NCBI RefSeq assembly: GCF_019049255.1
Contig: NZ_JAGMUJ010000150.1
Span: 1 to 64,000, forward strand
Reading direction: 5' to 3'
From: Streptomyces sp. AC558_RSS880
Lineage (GTDB): Bacteria > Actinomycetota > Actinomycetes > Streptomycetales > Streptomycetaceae
Length of the DNA: 64,000 nucleotides
Position numbers and translations under genes: made by a program. Below are positions 1 through 9,068 of this stretch, in pieces; the stretch's first letter is position 1, and each line of letters starts with the position of its first letter. Below the pieces are notes generated by a model. The model saw only the letters and a program-made list of their open reading frames with translations. It did not search any database and had not been told where the DNA came from.

Positions 1-3000
1 CGCGCGATCAGCTCGTGCGCCAGCCGGTTCGCCCGCACCTCCAACTCGGCATACGACAGGACCTCGTCTTCGAAGACGACCGCGACCGCGTCCGGAGTTC
101 GCGCGACCTGCGCCTCGAACACCCCCGCCAGCGTCCCCGCGGCGACCTCGCGCCCCGTCGCGTTCCACCCCTCCACCACCCAGCCACGCTCGACCGGCGA
201 CAGCACCTCCAGCTCACCGACCCGCACCCGCGGATCGGCCGCCACCGCCTTCAGCAGGCGCACCAGGCCCTCGGCCAGCCGGCGCGCGGTCTCCTCGTCG
301 AACAGATCCCGCGCGAACTCCAACCGGCCCTCGACACCACCGGGACGACCCTCCCCGTCCCGCGACTCCACGAGTCGGAAGAACAGGTCGAAGCGTGCGC
401 TTCCGGTGTCCAGCAGCTCGGATTCGACCTCCAGTCCCGGCAGGTCCAGTCGTGGACCGACATCGCTCCGCACGTCGAGCGCGGTCTGGAAGAGGGGGTG
501 GCGGGCCAGCGACCTGGCCGGGTTGACCGCCTCCACCAGCCGCTCGAAGGACAGGTCCTGGTGGGCGTACGCCGCCAGGTCGGTCTCACGCACCCGGTCC
601 AGCAGCTCACCGAACGTCGGATCCCCCGACGTGTCCGTGCGCAGCACCAGCGTGTTGACGAAGAACCCGACCAGATCGTCCAGCGCCGCATCCGTACGCC
701 CCGCGATGAGCGAGCCGATCGGGATGTCCGAGCCCGCGCCGAAACGCGACAGCAGAGCCGCCAGGCCCGCCTGCACGACCATGAACAGACTGGCGCGGTG
801 CTCCACCGCCAGCGCTCTGAGCTGCTCGTGCGTCTGGGGGGGAAGCTCGAACAGGACACGTCCTCCGGCATAGGTCGCCGTGGCGGGCCGTGGCCGGTCG
901 GTCGGCAGCGCGATCTCCTCGGGCAGCCCGTCCAGCGTCTCGCGCCAGTGGCGCAGCTGCCGGGCCAGCTCACCGCCGTCGTCGGCGGCGTCACCCAGCA
1001 GGTCGCGCTGCCACAGCACGTAGTCGGCGTACTGCACCGGCAGCGGCTCCCAGACCGGGGCCCCGCCGGCGCACCGCGCCGCGTACGCGACGGACAGGTC
1101 CCGGGTGAACGGAGTCACGGACCAGCCGTCGCAGGCGATGTGATGGACCACGAGCTGCAGGACGTACTCGTCGTCGGCCTGCGCCAGCAGCCGGGCGCGT
1201 ACGGGGATCTCGGCGCCGAGGTCGAAGCCCTGCTCCGCCCCTTGCGCCAGCGCTTCCGGGAGCCGGTCCCGCGTGACCGGCACCACGGGCATCTCGACCT
1301 GCGCGACCGCCGGTTCGAGGATCGACTGCCGTGGACGGCCCTCGGTTTCCGGGTAGACGGTGCGCAGGCTCTCATGGCGTGCCACCACGTCGTTCAGGGC
1401 CGCCCGGAGCGCCGGTGCGTCAAGCTTTCCCCGCAGCCTGATGGCGACCGCTTCGTTGTAGACCGCGTCCTGCCGGCCGAGCTGGTTGAGGAACCACAGC
1501 CGCTGCTGGGCGGGCGACAACGGGATCTCCGCCGGGCGCCCGGCGGCGACGAGCGGCTTCCTCGCCCCCCGTGCACTGTCCAACTGCTCGATCAGGCCCG
1601 CGACGGTCGGGTTCTCGAAGACCTTGCGCAGCGGGATCTCCACCTGGAAGACCCTGCGCATCCTGCTGACCAGTCGGGTGATGTGCAGGGAACGCCCGCC
1701 CAGGAGGAAGAAGTTGTCGTCGGCCCCGACCTCCTCGACCTCCAGGACCTCCGCGGCGATCCCGCGGACGATGTCCACCTGAGGAGTGTGCGGACGGCCG
1801 GCAGAGACCCCTTCGGCCGGGGACGGCTGTGGGGCGCCCTCCTGCCGGGCGTGGTCCTGGCCGCCGGCGCGGGCGGTCCGGGCCCGGTCATGCGCCTGCT
1901 GGGCCCGGTCGGACACGGCGAGTGTGTCGACGCGCTGGAGCGGGCCCGCCTCCGCCAGTTCCCGGAGGAACGTCACGAAGCCCTCCTGGTACGCCTCCAG
2001 GTCGTCTTCGCCGTAGAGGTCCGCATTGGCGTCGCAGTCGATCTGGAGGCCTGCCTCGGTCGTGCGGTCGTAGATCAGGAAGGACAGGTCGTCGACGGGT
2101 CCCGTGGCCAGGGTGCGGGGCCGGGAGGGGGTGTCGCCGAACGACAGTTTGTGGTCGAAGAGCATGAGGTTGACGTGCGGGCCGACCAGTCGGCGGTCGG
2201 CGGCCAGCAGGCCGAGGTCCTGGCGGATGTCCTCGTACGGGTAACGCTGGTGGCGTGTGGCGCCGAGCAGTTCGGCCGAGACCTGGCGCATCAGCTCGGC
2301 GACCGTGATGCCCGGGTGGAAGGTGATCCGCAGGGGCAGGACGTTGGACACCATGGAGGGCACGCGGCGAGCGGTGCGGCCGAGCCGGTTGGACACCGGC
2401 AGACCGAGGATCATCTCCTGCTCGCCGGTCAGCCGCTGGAGGTAGGCGGCGACCGACGCGAACAGCACCGGCGGCCAGGAGGTCTCCGCCGCACGGCCGA
2501 GGTCGCGCAGGTTGCCGGTGTCCTCCTGCGGCAGGCGCGCCGTCCGGTGGACGAGGCGGAACACCCCGTCGGGCTGCCGCCCGGACAGGCTGACCGGCTC
2601 GGGAGCGCCGGTCATCCGTCGCGACCAGTAGTTCCTGTCCTCGGCCCGGCGCTCGGAGCCGTTGTACGCGGCGTGCTCGTCGAGCAGGTCGGACAGCGGT
2701 GCGAAGGGGCCGTCGCCGACGGGCACTCCGGCTGCCAGCGCCGAGTAGATCTCCGGTACGCGCTGCGCGATGGCGACGACGGTGTAGCCGTCGGCCAGCA
2801 GGTGGTGGTAGCGGTAGAACCAGAAGTGCCGTTCCGCACCGACTTCGAGGAGGGCGAAGAGGAAGAGCGGATCACGCACCGGGTCCACCGGGCGTTCCAG
2901 CTCCGCGGCCATCCAGGCGCGGGCGGCGGCCTGCGGATCGGCCTCGGTGGTGAAGTCGAGCCGTCGGGGCGCGAAGTCGAAGTCCGCCACGGGCACCACC

Positions 3001-3227
3001 CGCTGCACCGGCTCGCCGTCCACCTGCTCGAAGCGGACGCGCAACGTCTCCGCCTCCTCGACCACGCGGTGCAGGGCCCGTTCGACCAGCTCCGTGTCGA
3101 GAGGGCCCTCGATGTCGAGGTACTCACCCAGGTGGAAGATCGTGTTCTGCGGGTTCAGCTGCTGCGAGTACCAGATGCCCGACTGGGCAGCGGTCAGCGG
3201 CAGCGGGGCGTCGCGTCGTACGGACAT
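1..3227 (-). CDS. NRPS, C-PCP-C-A..., 3' end outside window
   Basis: The frame opens with ATG at 3227-3225, two bases after the stop of the upstream NRPS gene, and stays open to base 1, so at least 1075 residues are present and the C-terminus is missing. Domains in order are a C domain (about 5-430, active motif HHLLADG near 141) of the type seen at the N-terminus of EntF-like synthetases, a PCP (about 485-550, motif LGGRSL near 503), a second C domain (about 570-1000, HHIACDG near 694), and the first part of an A domain (LSYAELEVRANRL near the window edge). There is no A domain between the first C and its PCP, so that module must be charged in trans. The neighbouring A-PCP protein is the obvious candidate. 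The A domain specificity cannot be read because the core lies outside the window. It belongs to the TE-SDR-NRPS-NRPS minus-strand operon. Confidence 0.93.
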   Translation of the reverse strand, partial: MSVRRDAPLPLTAAQSGIWYSQQLNPQNTIFHLGEYLDIEGPLDTELVERALHRVVEEAETLRVRFEQVDGEPVQRVVPVADFDFAPRRLDFTTEADPQAAARAWMAAELERPVDPVRDPLFLFALLEVGAERHFWFYRYHHLLADGYTVVAIAQRVPEIYSALAAGVPVGDGPFAPLSDLLDEHAAYNGSERRAEDRNYWSRRMTGAPEPVSLSGRQPDGVFRLVHRTARLPQEDTGNLRDLGRAAETSWPPVLFASVAAYLQRLTGEQEMILGLPVSNRLGRTARRVPSMVSNVLPLRITFHPGITVAELMRQVSAELLGATRHQRYPYEDIRQDLGLLAADRRLVGPHVNLMLFDHKLSFGDTPSRPRTLATGPVDDLSFLIYDRTTEAGLQIDCDANADLYGEDDLEAYQEGFVTFLRELAEAGPLQRVDTLAVSDRAQQAHDRARTARAGGQDHARQEGAPQPSPAEGVSAGRPHTPQVDIVRGIAAEVLEVEEVGADDNFFLLGGRSLHITRLVSRMRRVFQVEIPLRKVFENPTVAGLIEQLDSARGARKPLVAAGRPAEIPLSPAQQRLWFLNQLGRQDAVYNEAVAIRLRGKLDAPALRAALNDVVARHESLRTVYPETEGRPRQSILEPAVAQVEMPVVPVTRDRLPEALAQGAEQGFDLGAEIPVRARLLAQADDEYVLQLVVHHIACDGWSVTPFTRDLSVAYAARCAGGAPVWEPLPVQYADYVLWQRDLLGDAADDGGELARQLRHWRETLDGLPEEIALPTDRPRPATATYAGGRVLFELPPQTHEQLRALAVEHRASLFMVVQAGLAALLSRFGAGSDIPIGSLIAGRTDAALDDLVGFFVNTLVLRTDTSGDPTFGELLDRVRETDLAAYAHQDLSFERLVEAVNPARSLARHPLFQTALDVRSDVGPRLDLPGLEVESELLDTGSARFDLFFRLVESRDGEGRPGGVEGRLEFARDLFDEETARRLAEGLVRLLKAVAADPRVRVGELEVLSPVERGWVVEGWNATGREVAAGTLAGVFEAQVARTPDAVAVVFEDEVLSYAELEVRANRLAHELIA

Positions 3228-3229
3228 GG

Positions 3230-6085
3230 CTAGTTCCCTCCCTGGGCGCCGCGGACAAGCTGGATGAACTGCGTCGCGACGGAGTTGCGGTAGAAGTCCT
3301 GGGTGGAGACCCGGGGCAGCCCTCGGTCCCGCATCTCCCGCAGCAGCCGGATCACCAGCAGGGAATTGCCGCCGAGTTCGAAGAAGTTGTCGCCGGGCTC
3401 GACCTCGCACCCCAGTACCTGGCGCCACAGGGCGAGGATGTCGTCGGCCAGGGGGTCGAGGGCCGCGGGACCCGCGGGACCGGTGCCGTCGTGAACGGCG
3501 GCCGGCGCGGCGCTGTCCCCGGTCGTCCTCTGGCGGGTGGTGGGCTCCGGCAGGGCGGCGGTGTCCACCTTGCCGTTGATGGTCAGCGGGATGGAGTCCA
3601 CGGCCGTGACCGACGCGGGCATCATGTAGTCCGGCAGCACGCCGCTCGCGTGGGTGAACAGCTCGGCCTCGGACACACCGGATCCGCCGAGCGACACGTA
3701 CGCGTCGATGCGCGCCGTCGCGGTGTCGCCGGGGGTGTCGTACCGGAGCACCACCGCGGCTCCGGACACCGCCGGGTGACCGAGGAGTACGCTGCGGATC
3801 TCGTCGAGTTCGATGCGGTGACCGCGGATCTTGACCTGGTTGTCGAGCCTGCCCAGATGGTCGAGGCGGCCGTCGGGGCGCAGCCGTCCCCGGTCACCGC
3901 TGCGGTAGATCCGGCCACTGCCGTACGGGTCGTCGATGAAGCGTTCCGCGGTGAGTCCGGGCTGGTGGAGGTAGCCCTGTGCCACGCCCGCCCCGCCGAC
4001 GTGGATCTCTCCGGACGCTCCGGCCGGGAGGATCCGGCCCCGCGGGTCGCGTACCGACAGGGTCCAGCCGGGCATCGCGCGCCCCACGGACCGGGTCCGG
4101 GCGACGACATCGGCCGGAGTCACGGTCTGCTCGGTGACGTGCACCGTCGTCTCGGTGATCCCGAACATGTTGGAGAGCCGGCAGTGGGTGTGGGAGTGGC
4201 GTGCGAACCACGGGGCGAGCATGGAGACGTCCAGCGGCTCCCCGCCGAACACGACGAGGCGCAGGGAGAGCGGGGAGCGCAGTCGCCCATCGGCCTCGAT
4301 GAGCTGCGCGAAGGCGGACGGGGTCTGGTTGAGGACGGTCACTCCCCGCTCGACGAGCAGGTCGTAGAACAGTTCGGTGTCACGCGTCACCCAGTAGGGC
4401 ACCACGACGAGTTCACCGCCGGTCAGCAGGCAGCCCCAGATCTCCCAGACGGAGAAGTCGAAGGCGCTGGAGTGGAAGAGGGTCCATACGTCGGAGCCGT
4501 TCAGCGCGAAGTCCTCGCGGGTGGCCGCCACCAGTGCGGCGACGTTGCGGTGCGGGACGACGACCCCCTTGGGGCGGCCGGTGGAGCCCGAGGTGAAGAT
4601 GACGTAGGCGGCTGCCGCTCCGTCCTCGGCGCGCGGGTACGGCTCGTCGGCCGTGCGGTCGGCGAGCCCGGTCAGCTCTCCCGGGGAGACGACCCGCACT
4701 CCCTCGATGTGCGGGAACGCGTCGGCGGACCCGATGACGATCCGGGTCCCCGCGTCGCCCACGGTGCGACGCAGCCGTTCCTGCGGGTAGCGGATGTCCA
4801 TGGGGACGTACACGCATCCCGCCTTGAGCACGCCGAGCAGCGTCACGACGAGTTCGGCCGTGCGGTCCAGGGCCACGCCGATGAGGTCGCCGGGCCCGGC
4901 GCCGAGCGTGCGCAGTCCCCGGGCGATCCGCTCCGCGCGTTCGTCGAGCTGCGCGTAGCTGAGCCGGGTCTCGCCGTCGTTCACGGCGGGAGCGTCGGGA
5001 CTGCTGCGTACGACGTCCGCGAACAGACCGTGGATGGTCCGGTCCAGGGTGTCCGGGGTGGCGACGGAGGGCGTGGCGCCGCGGTCCACGGTCTCCAGCG
5101 CCTCGGCCCTGGTCATGAGGTCGATCTCCAGGAGGGCGGGGCCGCGGTCCGCAGCCGGCCGAAGACCCGCCAACTGGTCGGCCACATGGGCGACGTGGCG
5201 GGCGAACGCGCGGGCGACCTCGGGCGCCGTCTCGCCCTCGTCGTAGCTGAGGACGCCGGACACCGAGCGGTCCGTCTCGCGCCGCCAGTGCAGGACGACG
5301 GGGAGCACCGGGGCGAGGAAGGGCCGGTAGTGCGCGCCCGGCCGCTGCGCGCTGACGTACACGCCCACGGCCGGTACGGGCCCGTCGGCCCTGTCCGGAC
5401 CGCCGTCGGGCGCGCGCCACTGTGCCACGTAGGCGGCGGCCTCCTGGTCCTCGTCCAGGGGTACGGAGCACACCGGAGTCTCGCCGTCGGCGCTTCGCGG
5501 GCCGAACACCGCGACGGCGGTGTCCTCTCCCGCCGAGTACCGGGCGAGCACCAGGCCGACGGCGGCGAGCAGCGTCTCGTCGGACGGCTCCGGCGCCTTG
5601 AGCTCCACCTCCACCGTGCCGGTGCGTCCCGCGCGGGACGGGTCGCCGAGACCCCATCCGGTGAGGGGACGCGCGCCGCCGGCGGGAGCCGGCCCGGCAT
5701 CCGCCGCGATCCGGGGTTCGGGTCCGGTGCCCTCCAGGAGGAACGCGGCCAGATCCCGCAGTCCTTGCTCGCTCAGCGCCGTCCTCCGGGCGACCAGGAC
5801 GAGGTCGGCGGGACCGTCGGCGTACCGCAGCAGGACGGTACGGACCGGGGGGCCCGTGGGGGCGAGCGGCCGCCCGGCCTCGGCTTCCAGACGCGCCCGG
5901 GCGGCCGGGGCGGAGGAGGCGGCCGGTACCGCGTGGTGCCAGAGGGGAAGGCCGCTCACGGCTTCCGGGACGGCGGAGCCGTCACTGATCCGAACGGTGA
6001 GGCTGTGGCAGGACCTTGCCTGGGTGACCGGCAGTCGGCCCGCGCCGACGGGAACGGCCACACGGTGGCGGACAGCTGTCGACAT
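3230..6085 (-). CDS. Stand-alone NRPS A-PCP (Thr type) with degenerate N-terminal C-like domain
   Basis: 951 aa. ATG at 6085 follows a CAGGAG ribosome site. Residues 1-340 resemble a condensation domain in length and spacing but lack HHxxxDG; the matching region reads VARRTALSE. An adenylation domain (about 352-850) has FTSGSTGRPKG, a GITETTVH core and a C-terminal NGKVD Lys. The specificity residues read D-F-W-N-V-G-M-V-H-K, which matches the published threonine code (DFWNIGMVHK) except for one conservative change. A PCP follows (LGGNSLL near 903). A stand-alone Thr A-PCP beside a downstream C-PCP module lacking its A domain resembles ramoplanin and enduracidin assembly, where a separate Thr A-PCP serves a module in trans. 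The trans-charging role is inference. Confidence 0.9.
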   Translation of the reverse strand: MSTAVRHRVAVPVGAGRLPVTQARSCHSLTVRISDGSAVPEAVSGLPLWHHAVPAASSAPAARARLEAEAGRPLAPTGPPVRTVLLRYADGPADLVLVARRTALSEQGLRDLAAFLLEGTGPEPRIAADAGPAPAGGARPLTGWGLGDPSRAGRTGTVEVELKAPEPSDETLLAAVGLVLARYSAGEDTAVAVFGPRSADGETPVCSVPLDEDQEAAAYVAQWRAPDGGPDRADGPVPAVGVYVSAQRPGAHYRPFLAPVLPVVLHWRRETDRSVSGVLSYDEGETAPEVARAFARHVAHVADQLAGLRPAADRGPALLEIDLMTRAEALETVDRGATPSVATPDTLDRTIHGLFADVVRSSPDAPAVNDGETRLSYAQLDERAERIARGLRTLGAGPGDLIGVALDRTAELVVTLLGVLKAGCVYVPMDIRYPQERLRRTVGDAGTRIVIGSADAFPHIEGVRVVSPGELTGLADRTADEPYPRAEDGAAAAYVIFTSGSTGRPKGVVVPHRNVAALVAATREDFALNGSDVWTLFHSSAFDFSVWEIWGCLLTGGELVVVPYWVTRDTELFYDLLVERGVTVLNQTPSAFAQLIEADGRLRSPLSLRLVVFGGEPLDVSMLAPWFARHSHTHCRLSNMFGITETTVHVTEQTVTPADVVARTRSVGRAMPGWTLSVRDPRGRILPAGASGEIHVGGAGVAQGYLHQPGLTAERFIDDPYGSGRIYRSGDRGRLRPDGRLDHLGRLDNQVKIRGHRIELDEIRSVLLGHPAVSGAAVVLRYDTPGDTATARIDAYVSLGGSGVSEAELFTHASGVLPDYMMPASVTAVDSIPLTINGKVDTAALPEPTTRQRTTGDSAAPAAVHDGTGPAGPAALDPLADDILALWRQVLGCEVEPGDNFFELGGNSLLVIRLLREMRDRGLPRVSTQDFYRNSVATQFIQLVRGAQGGN

Positions 6086-6157
6086 GTGCGGACTCCTGCG
6101 GGACGAAGGCGATCGAAACTACGGGTGGGGCGGGAGGGGGTGCGCGGGGAGGTGCCC

Positions 6158-6982
6158 TCAACGGGCGGTGAAGCCGCCGTCGACGGTGACGGTGGTGCCG
6201 GTCACCTGGCGTGAGTCGTCCCCCGCCAGCCACAGGGCGGCTCCTGCGATGTCGTCCGGCTCGATGAGCCGGTTCATCGGCTGTGCCTGGACGAAGATCT
6301 CCTCGTGCTCCTCGACGGCCACGTCGAGGGAGCGGGCGATCTCGGCGAGCATGCGGCCCTCCACCAGCGGCTCGTCCCGTACGGAGCCGGGACAGAGTGC
6401 GTTGACGCGCACGCGGTGCGGCGCGTAGTCCAGGGAAGCCGCCTTGGTGAGGCCGATCAGTCCGTGCTTGGCCGCGACATAACCGGCGAAGTGGCGGTAG
6501 CCGACGAGCCCGGCGGTCGAGGCGACGTTGATGACGCTGCCCTCGTTCCTGGCGACCATCGAGGGGACGACGGCCCTCATCATCCGCCAGGCACCGGTCA
6601 GGTCGGTGTCGATCATCAGGTCCCACTCGTCCTCGGTGATCTCGTGCACCGCCTTGCCCGAAGGGGCGGCGATGCCCGCGCCGTTGACCAGCACCTGCAC
6701 CGAACCGAAGCGGTCGAGCGCCTGCCCGACCGCCGCCTCGCACGCTTCGGCGCTGCGGACGTCGGCTCTCACCGCGAGCACAGCGGCTCCGTGCCGGCGG
6801 CAGAGGTCGGCGGTGTGCTCGAGCTGTCCGCCGGAACCGAGCGGATAGGGCACTCCGTCGAGATCCTGCCCGATGTCCAGCAGGACGAGGTCGGCGCCCT
6901 CTTCGGCGAACCGGGTGGCGCAGGCACGCCCGAGGCCGCGGGCCGCGCCCGTGATGACGGCTGTCTTTCCCTTCAGCTGCAC
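6158..6982 (-). CDS. Short-chain dehydrogenase/reductase (SDR)
   Basis: 274 aa, classical SDR. The N-terminal cofactor motif is TGAARGLG. It is followed by NGAG in place of NNAG, a catalytic Ser in VASTAG and the YVAAK catalytic pair. The C-terminus ends in the usual VTVDGGF. The start is a GTG at 6982 with GAAGGG eight bases upstream, because no ATG is available near the cofactor motif. It lies 13 bases after the thioesterase stop and 72 bases before the Thr A-PCP gene, in the same operon. It probably acts on a cluster intermediate such as an amino acid side chain or a ketone, but the substrate cannot be read from the sequence. An unrelated primary-metabolic role is unlikely given its operon position. 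Confidence 0.88.
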   Translation of the reverse strand: MQLKGKTAVITGAARGLGRACATRFAEEGADLVLLDIGQDLDGVPYPLGSGGQLEHTADLCRRHGAAVLAVRADVRSAEACEAAVGQALDRFGSVQVLVNGAGIAAPSGKAVHEITEDEWDLMIDTDLTGAWRMMRAVVPSMVARNEGSVINVASTAGLVGYRHFAGYVAAKHGLIGLTKAASLDYAPHRVRVNALCPGSVRDEPLVEGRMLAEIARSLDVAVEEHEEIFVQAQPMNRLIEPDDIAGAALWLAGDDSRQVTGTTVTVDGGFTAR

Positions 6983-6995
6983 AGTACGGCCCTTC

Positions 6996-7733
6996 TCAGC
7001 CGAGGGTCCGGGTGATGGCCGCCAGCAGCGGTGCCGGATCGTCGGCCAGATACATGTGGTGGCCCGGGATCTCGCACACCTCGAAGTCCGCGGCGGTCGC
7101 CTCCCGCCACTGCTCGGCCTGCTCCCTCGAGACCAGTTCGTCCTCGCTGCCGCGCAGCGAGGTGATGGGAATCCCCAGGCGGTCCCGCGACGCGGGCCGG
7201 TAGTTCTCGTGCATCTCGACGTCGGCGCGCAGCAGCGGCAGCAGCAGTTCCCGCATGTCGGGGTCCTCCAGCGCCTCGTGCTTGTAGCCCGCGAACGCCT
7301 CGACCTGACCGAGGAAGGCATCGTCGTCGAGTCCGGTGGCCCGGTCGCTGCGGCCGGCCCACGGACCGGGCGATCCGCTCACGAAGAGGCGAGCGGGCCG
7401 GCCGGTTCCCGCCCGGTCGAGGTGGCGGGCGATCTCGTACGCGAGGACGGCGCCGAGGCTGTGTCCGAACAGCGCGACGCGACGGTACCCCCGCGTCTTC
7501 TCCGCGACCTCCGTGGCGAGCCGCTCACCGGCCTGCACGGCGTCGCGGAACGGCTCGTCGAGGAAGAGCTCCTCACGCCCCGGCAGTTGCAGCGGGACGA
7601 CGTCCGGGCTGCCGTCCGGCAGGTCCTTCCACCCCCGGTAGAACCCCGCGCCACCGCCCGCGAAGGGAAGGCAGATCAATGCGCAGTCCGCACGGACTCG
7701 GGCATCGCCGTCAAAGGGATTGGTCGCCGTCAT
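6996..7733 (-). CDS. Type II thioesterase
   Basis: 245 aa alpha/beta hydrolase of the type II thioesterase family that removes wrong acyl groups from carrier proteins of NRPS and PKS assembly lines. Visible features are LPFAGGGAGFYRGW near the N-terminus, the nucleophile elbow GHSLG, an acidic residue in RGSEDELVS and the catalytic His in PGHHMYL. ATG at 7733 is preceded by GGAAGAC. Upstream in-frame codons exist as far as 7925 but read as non-coding, so the shorter start is preferred. It is the first gene of the minus-strand operon and is divergent from hmaS. As a free-standing enzyme it is a proofreading rather than a chain-releasing thioesterase by family precedent. Confidence 0.92.
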   Translation of the reverse strand: MTATNPFDGDARVRADCALICLPFAGGGAGFYRGWKDLPDGSPDVVPLQLPGREELFLDEPFRDAVQAGERLATEVAEKTRGYRRVALFGHSLGAVLAYEIARHLDRAGTGRPARLFVSGSPGPWAGRSDRATGLDDDAFLGQVEAFAGYKHEALEDPDMRELLLPLLRADVEMHENYRPASRDRLGIPITSLRGSEDELVSREQAEQWREATAADFEVCEIPGHHMYLADDPAPLLAAITRTLG

Positions 7734-8036
7734 CGATGTCTTCCTTTTCCGACGAAAGAGCAGATCCGGCAGGTCGACTTGCACCTGGCCCGTGCCATCC
7801 TGCGGGCACCCGATTTCCTCGGCAATCGCCCCTGCAAGAAGCTGCCATCGGTGGCCGCACTCCCCGTCGCGCCTCCTGGCAGCTTGTTGCAGAGGTCCTT
7901 GAGCGGATTCCGGGACGCCCGCCACGATGAGCGCACGACACCCTCAGGCGCTGGTGCGGATTTCGACCCGCCATGGGAATGACTTCGGTATGTCCCGCAT
8001 CGAAGCCGACCATAAGAATTCCTGACAGGGAGCATC
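7734..8036. promoter_or_regulatory. Divergent promoter region between the TE/NRPS operon and the Hpg operon
   Basis: A 303-bp gap between two divergent operons. It must hold both promoters. The hmaS side ends with GGGAG seven bases before ATG. An AT-richer patch near 8010-8024 (ataagaattc) is the best candidate for a -10 region. I see no clear inverted repeat, and no open frame here looks coding. Confidence 0.5.
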
Positions 8037-9068
8037 ATGACCGCGCATGACATCGAATACATAGAACTCTACGCGAGCGACTGGAAGTGCACCGTCGACT
8101 ACTTCGTCTCGTCGTTCGGGTTCACGGAGGCGGGCCGCTCGACGGCGGGCGGCAAGGATTCGGTGCTGCTGCGCCAGGGCGGGGTACAGCTCGTGGTCAC
8201 GTCGGGCCCCGCGACCGAGGACTTCCTCGCGCAGCACGGTGACGGCATCGCGGACATCGCGTTCGCCTGTGAGGACGTCGCCGGCGCCCGTGACGGCGCG
8301 CTCGCGGCCGGCGCCGAGTCGCTGAGGGCCGGCGGTACGGGCGCTCCGGTCGTCTCCGGTTTCGGTGCGGTCCGCCACACGCTCGTCCAGCGTCCCGTCG
8401 GCAGCACCCCGGCGCTCCCGGGCGACCGGGAGTGGACCGCGACGGCGCGGAGCGCGGTCGTCACCCCGTCGACGCCGGTACTCCGCAAGCTCGATCATGT
8501 CGCGGTGTGTCTGGAAGCCGGCACGCTGCACGATGTCGTCCGCTTCTACATCGACGGCTTCGGCTTCAGCCAGTACTACAGCGAGTACGTCGCCGTCGGC
8601 GAGCAGGCGATGGACTCGATCGTCGTGCGCAGCCCGTCCGACAACATCACGTTCACCATCATCGAGCCGGACACCACCAAGAAGTCGGGACAGATCGACG
8701 AGTTCCTGGTCCGGAACGGCGGCGGTGGTGTGCAGCATCTCGCTTTCCTGGTGGACGAGATCATCCCCTCGGTCCTCGAATTCCAGCACCGCGGCATCGA
8801 GTTCCTGCAGACGCCCGGCACCTATTACGACGTGCTCGCGGAGCGCATCCCGGGCCTCGAGGCGGAGATCTCGGACCTGCGCAAGGCGAATGTCCTGGCC
8901 GACCGGGACGAATGGGGTTACCTGCTGCAGCTGTTCAGCCGTTCCCCGTTCGAACGGCGCACGCTGTTCTTCGAGCTCATCCAGCGCCAGGGTGCGCAGG
9001 GCTTCGGCAGTTCCAACATCCGGGCGCTGTACGAGGCCGTGGAGCGTGCGCGGGAGATCACCTCGTGA
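8037..9068 (+). CDS. hmaS: 4-hydroxymandelate synthase
   Basis: 343 aa, two vicinal-oxygen-chelate halves of the HPPD/HmaS family. It converts 4-hydroxyphenylpyruvate to 4-hydroxymandelate, the first committed step to 4-hydroxyphenylglycine (Hpg). The three iron ligands are visible as His154 (LDHVAV), His234 (VQHLAF) and Glu313 (FFELIQR). HmaS rather than homogentisate-forming HPPD is preferred because the next genes supply the two remaining Hpg enzymes, and because the mid-protein RSPSDNITFT segment resembles HmaS. ATG at 8037 has GGGAG upstream. It overlaps the next gene by four bases (GTGA), so the pathway genes are translationally coupled. Confidence 0.93.
   Translation: MTAHDIEYIELYASDWKCTVDYFVSSFGFTEAGRSTAGGKDSVLLRQGGVQLVVTSGPATEDFLAQHGDGIADIAFACEDVAGARDGALAAGAESLRAGGTGAPVVSGFGAVRHTLVQRPVGSTPALPGDREWTATARSAVVTPSTPVLRKLDHVAVCLEAGTLHDVVRFYIDGFGFSQYYSEYVAVGEQAMDSIVVRSPSDNITFTIIEPDTTKKSGQIDEFLVRNGGGGVQHLAFLVDEIIPSVLEFQHRGIEFLQTPGTYYDVLAERIPGLEAEISDLRKANVLADRDEWGYLLQLFSRSPFERRTLFFELIQRQGAQGFGSSNIRALYEAVERAREITS

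Noticed and set aside
15..3233. 1072-codon open frame on the plus strand
   Set aside because: It is antisense to an NRPS with clear C and PCP motifs. High GC leaves the opposite strand free of stops; the translation is Arg/Gly/Pro rich with no domain.
3491..6214. 907-codon plus-strand frame
   Set aside because: Antisense shadow of the Thr A-PCP gene; no recognisable motif.
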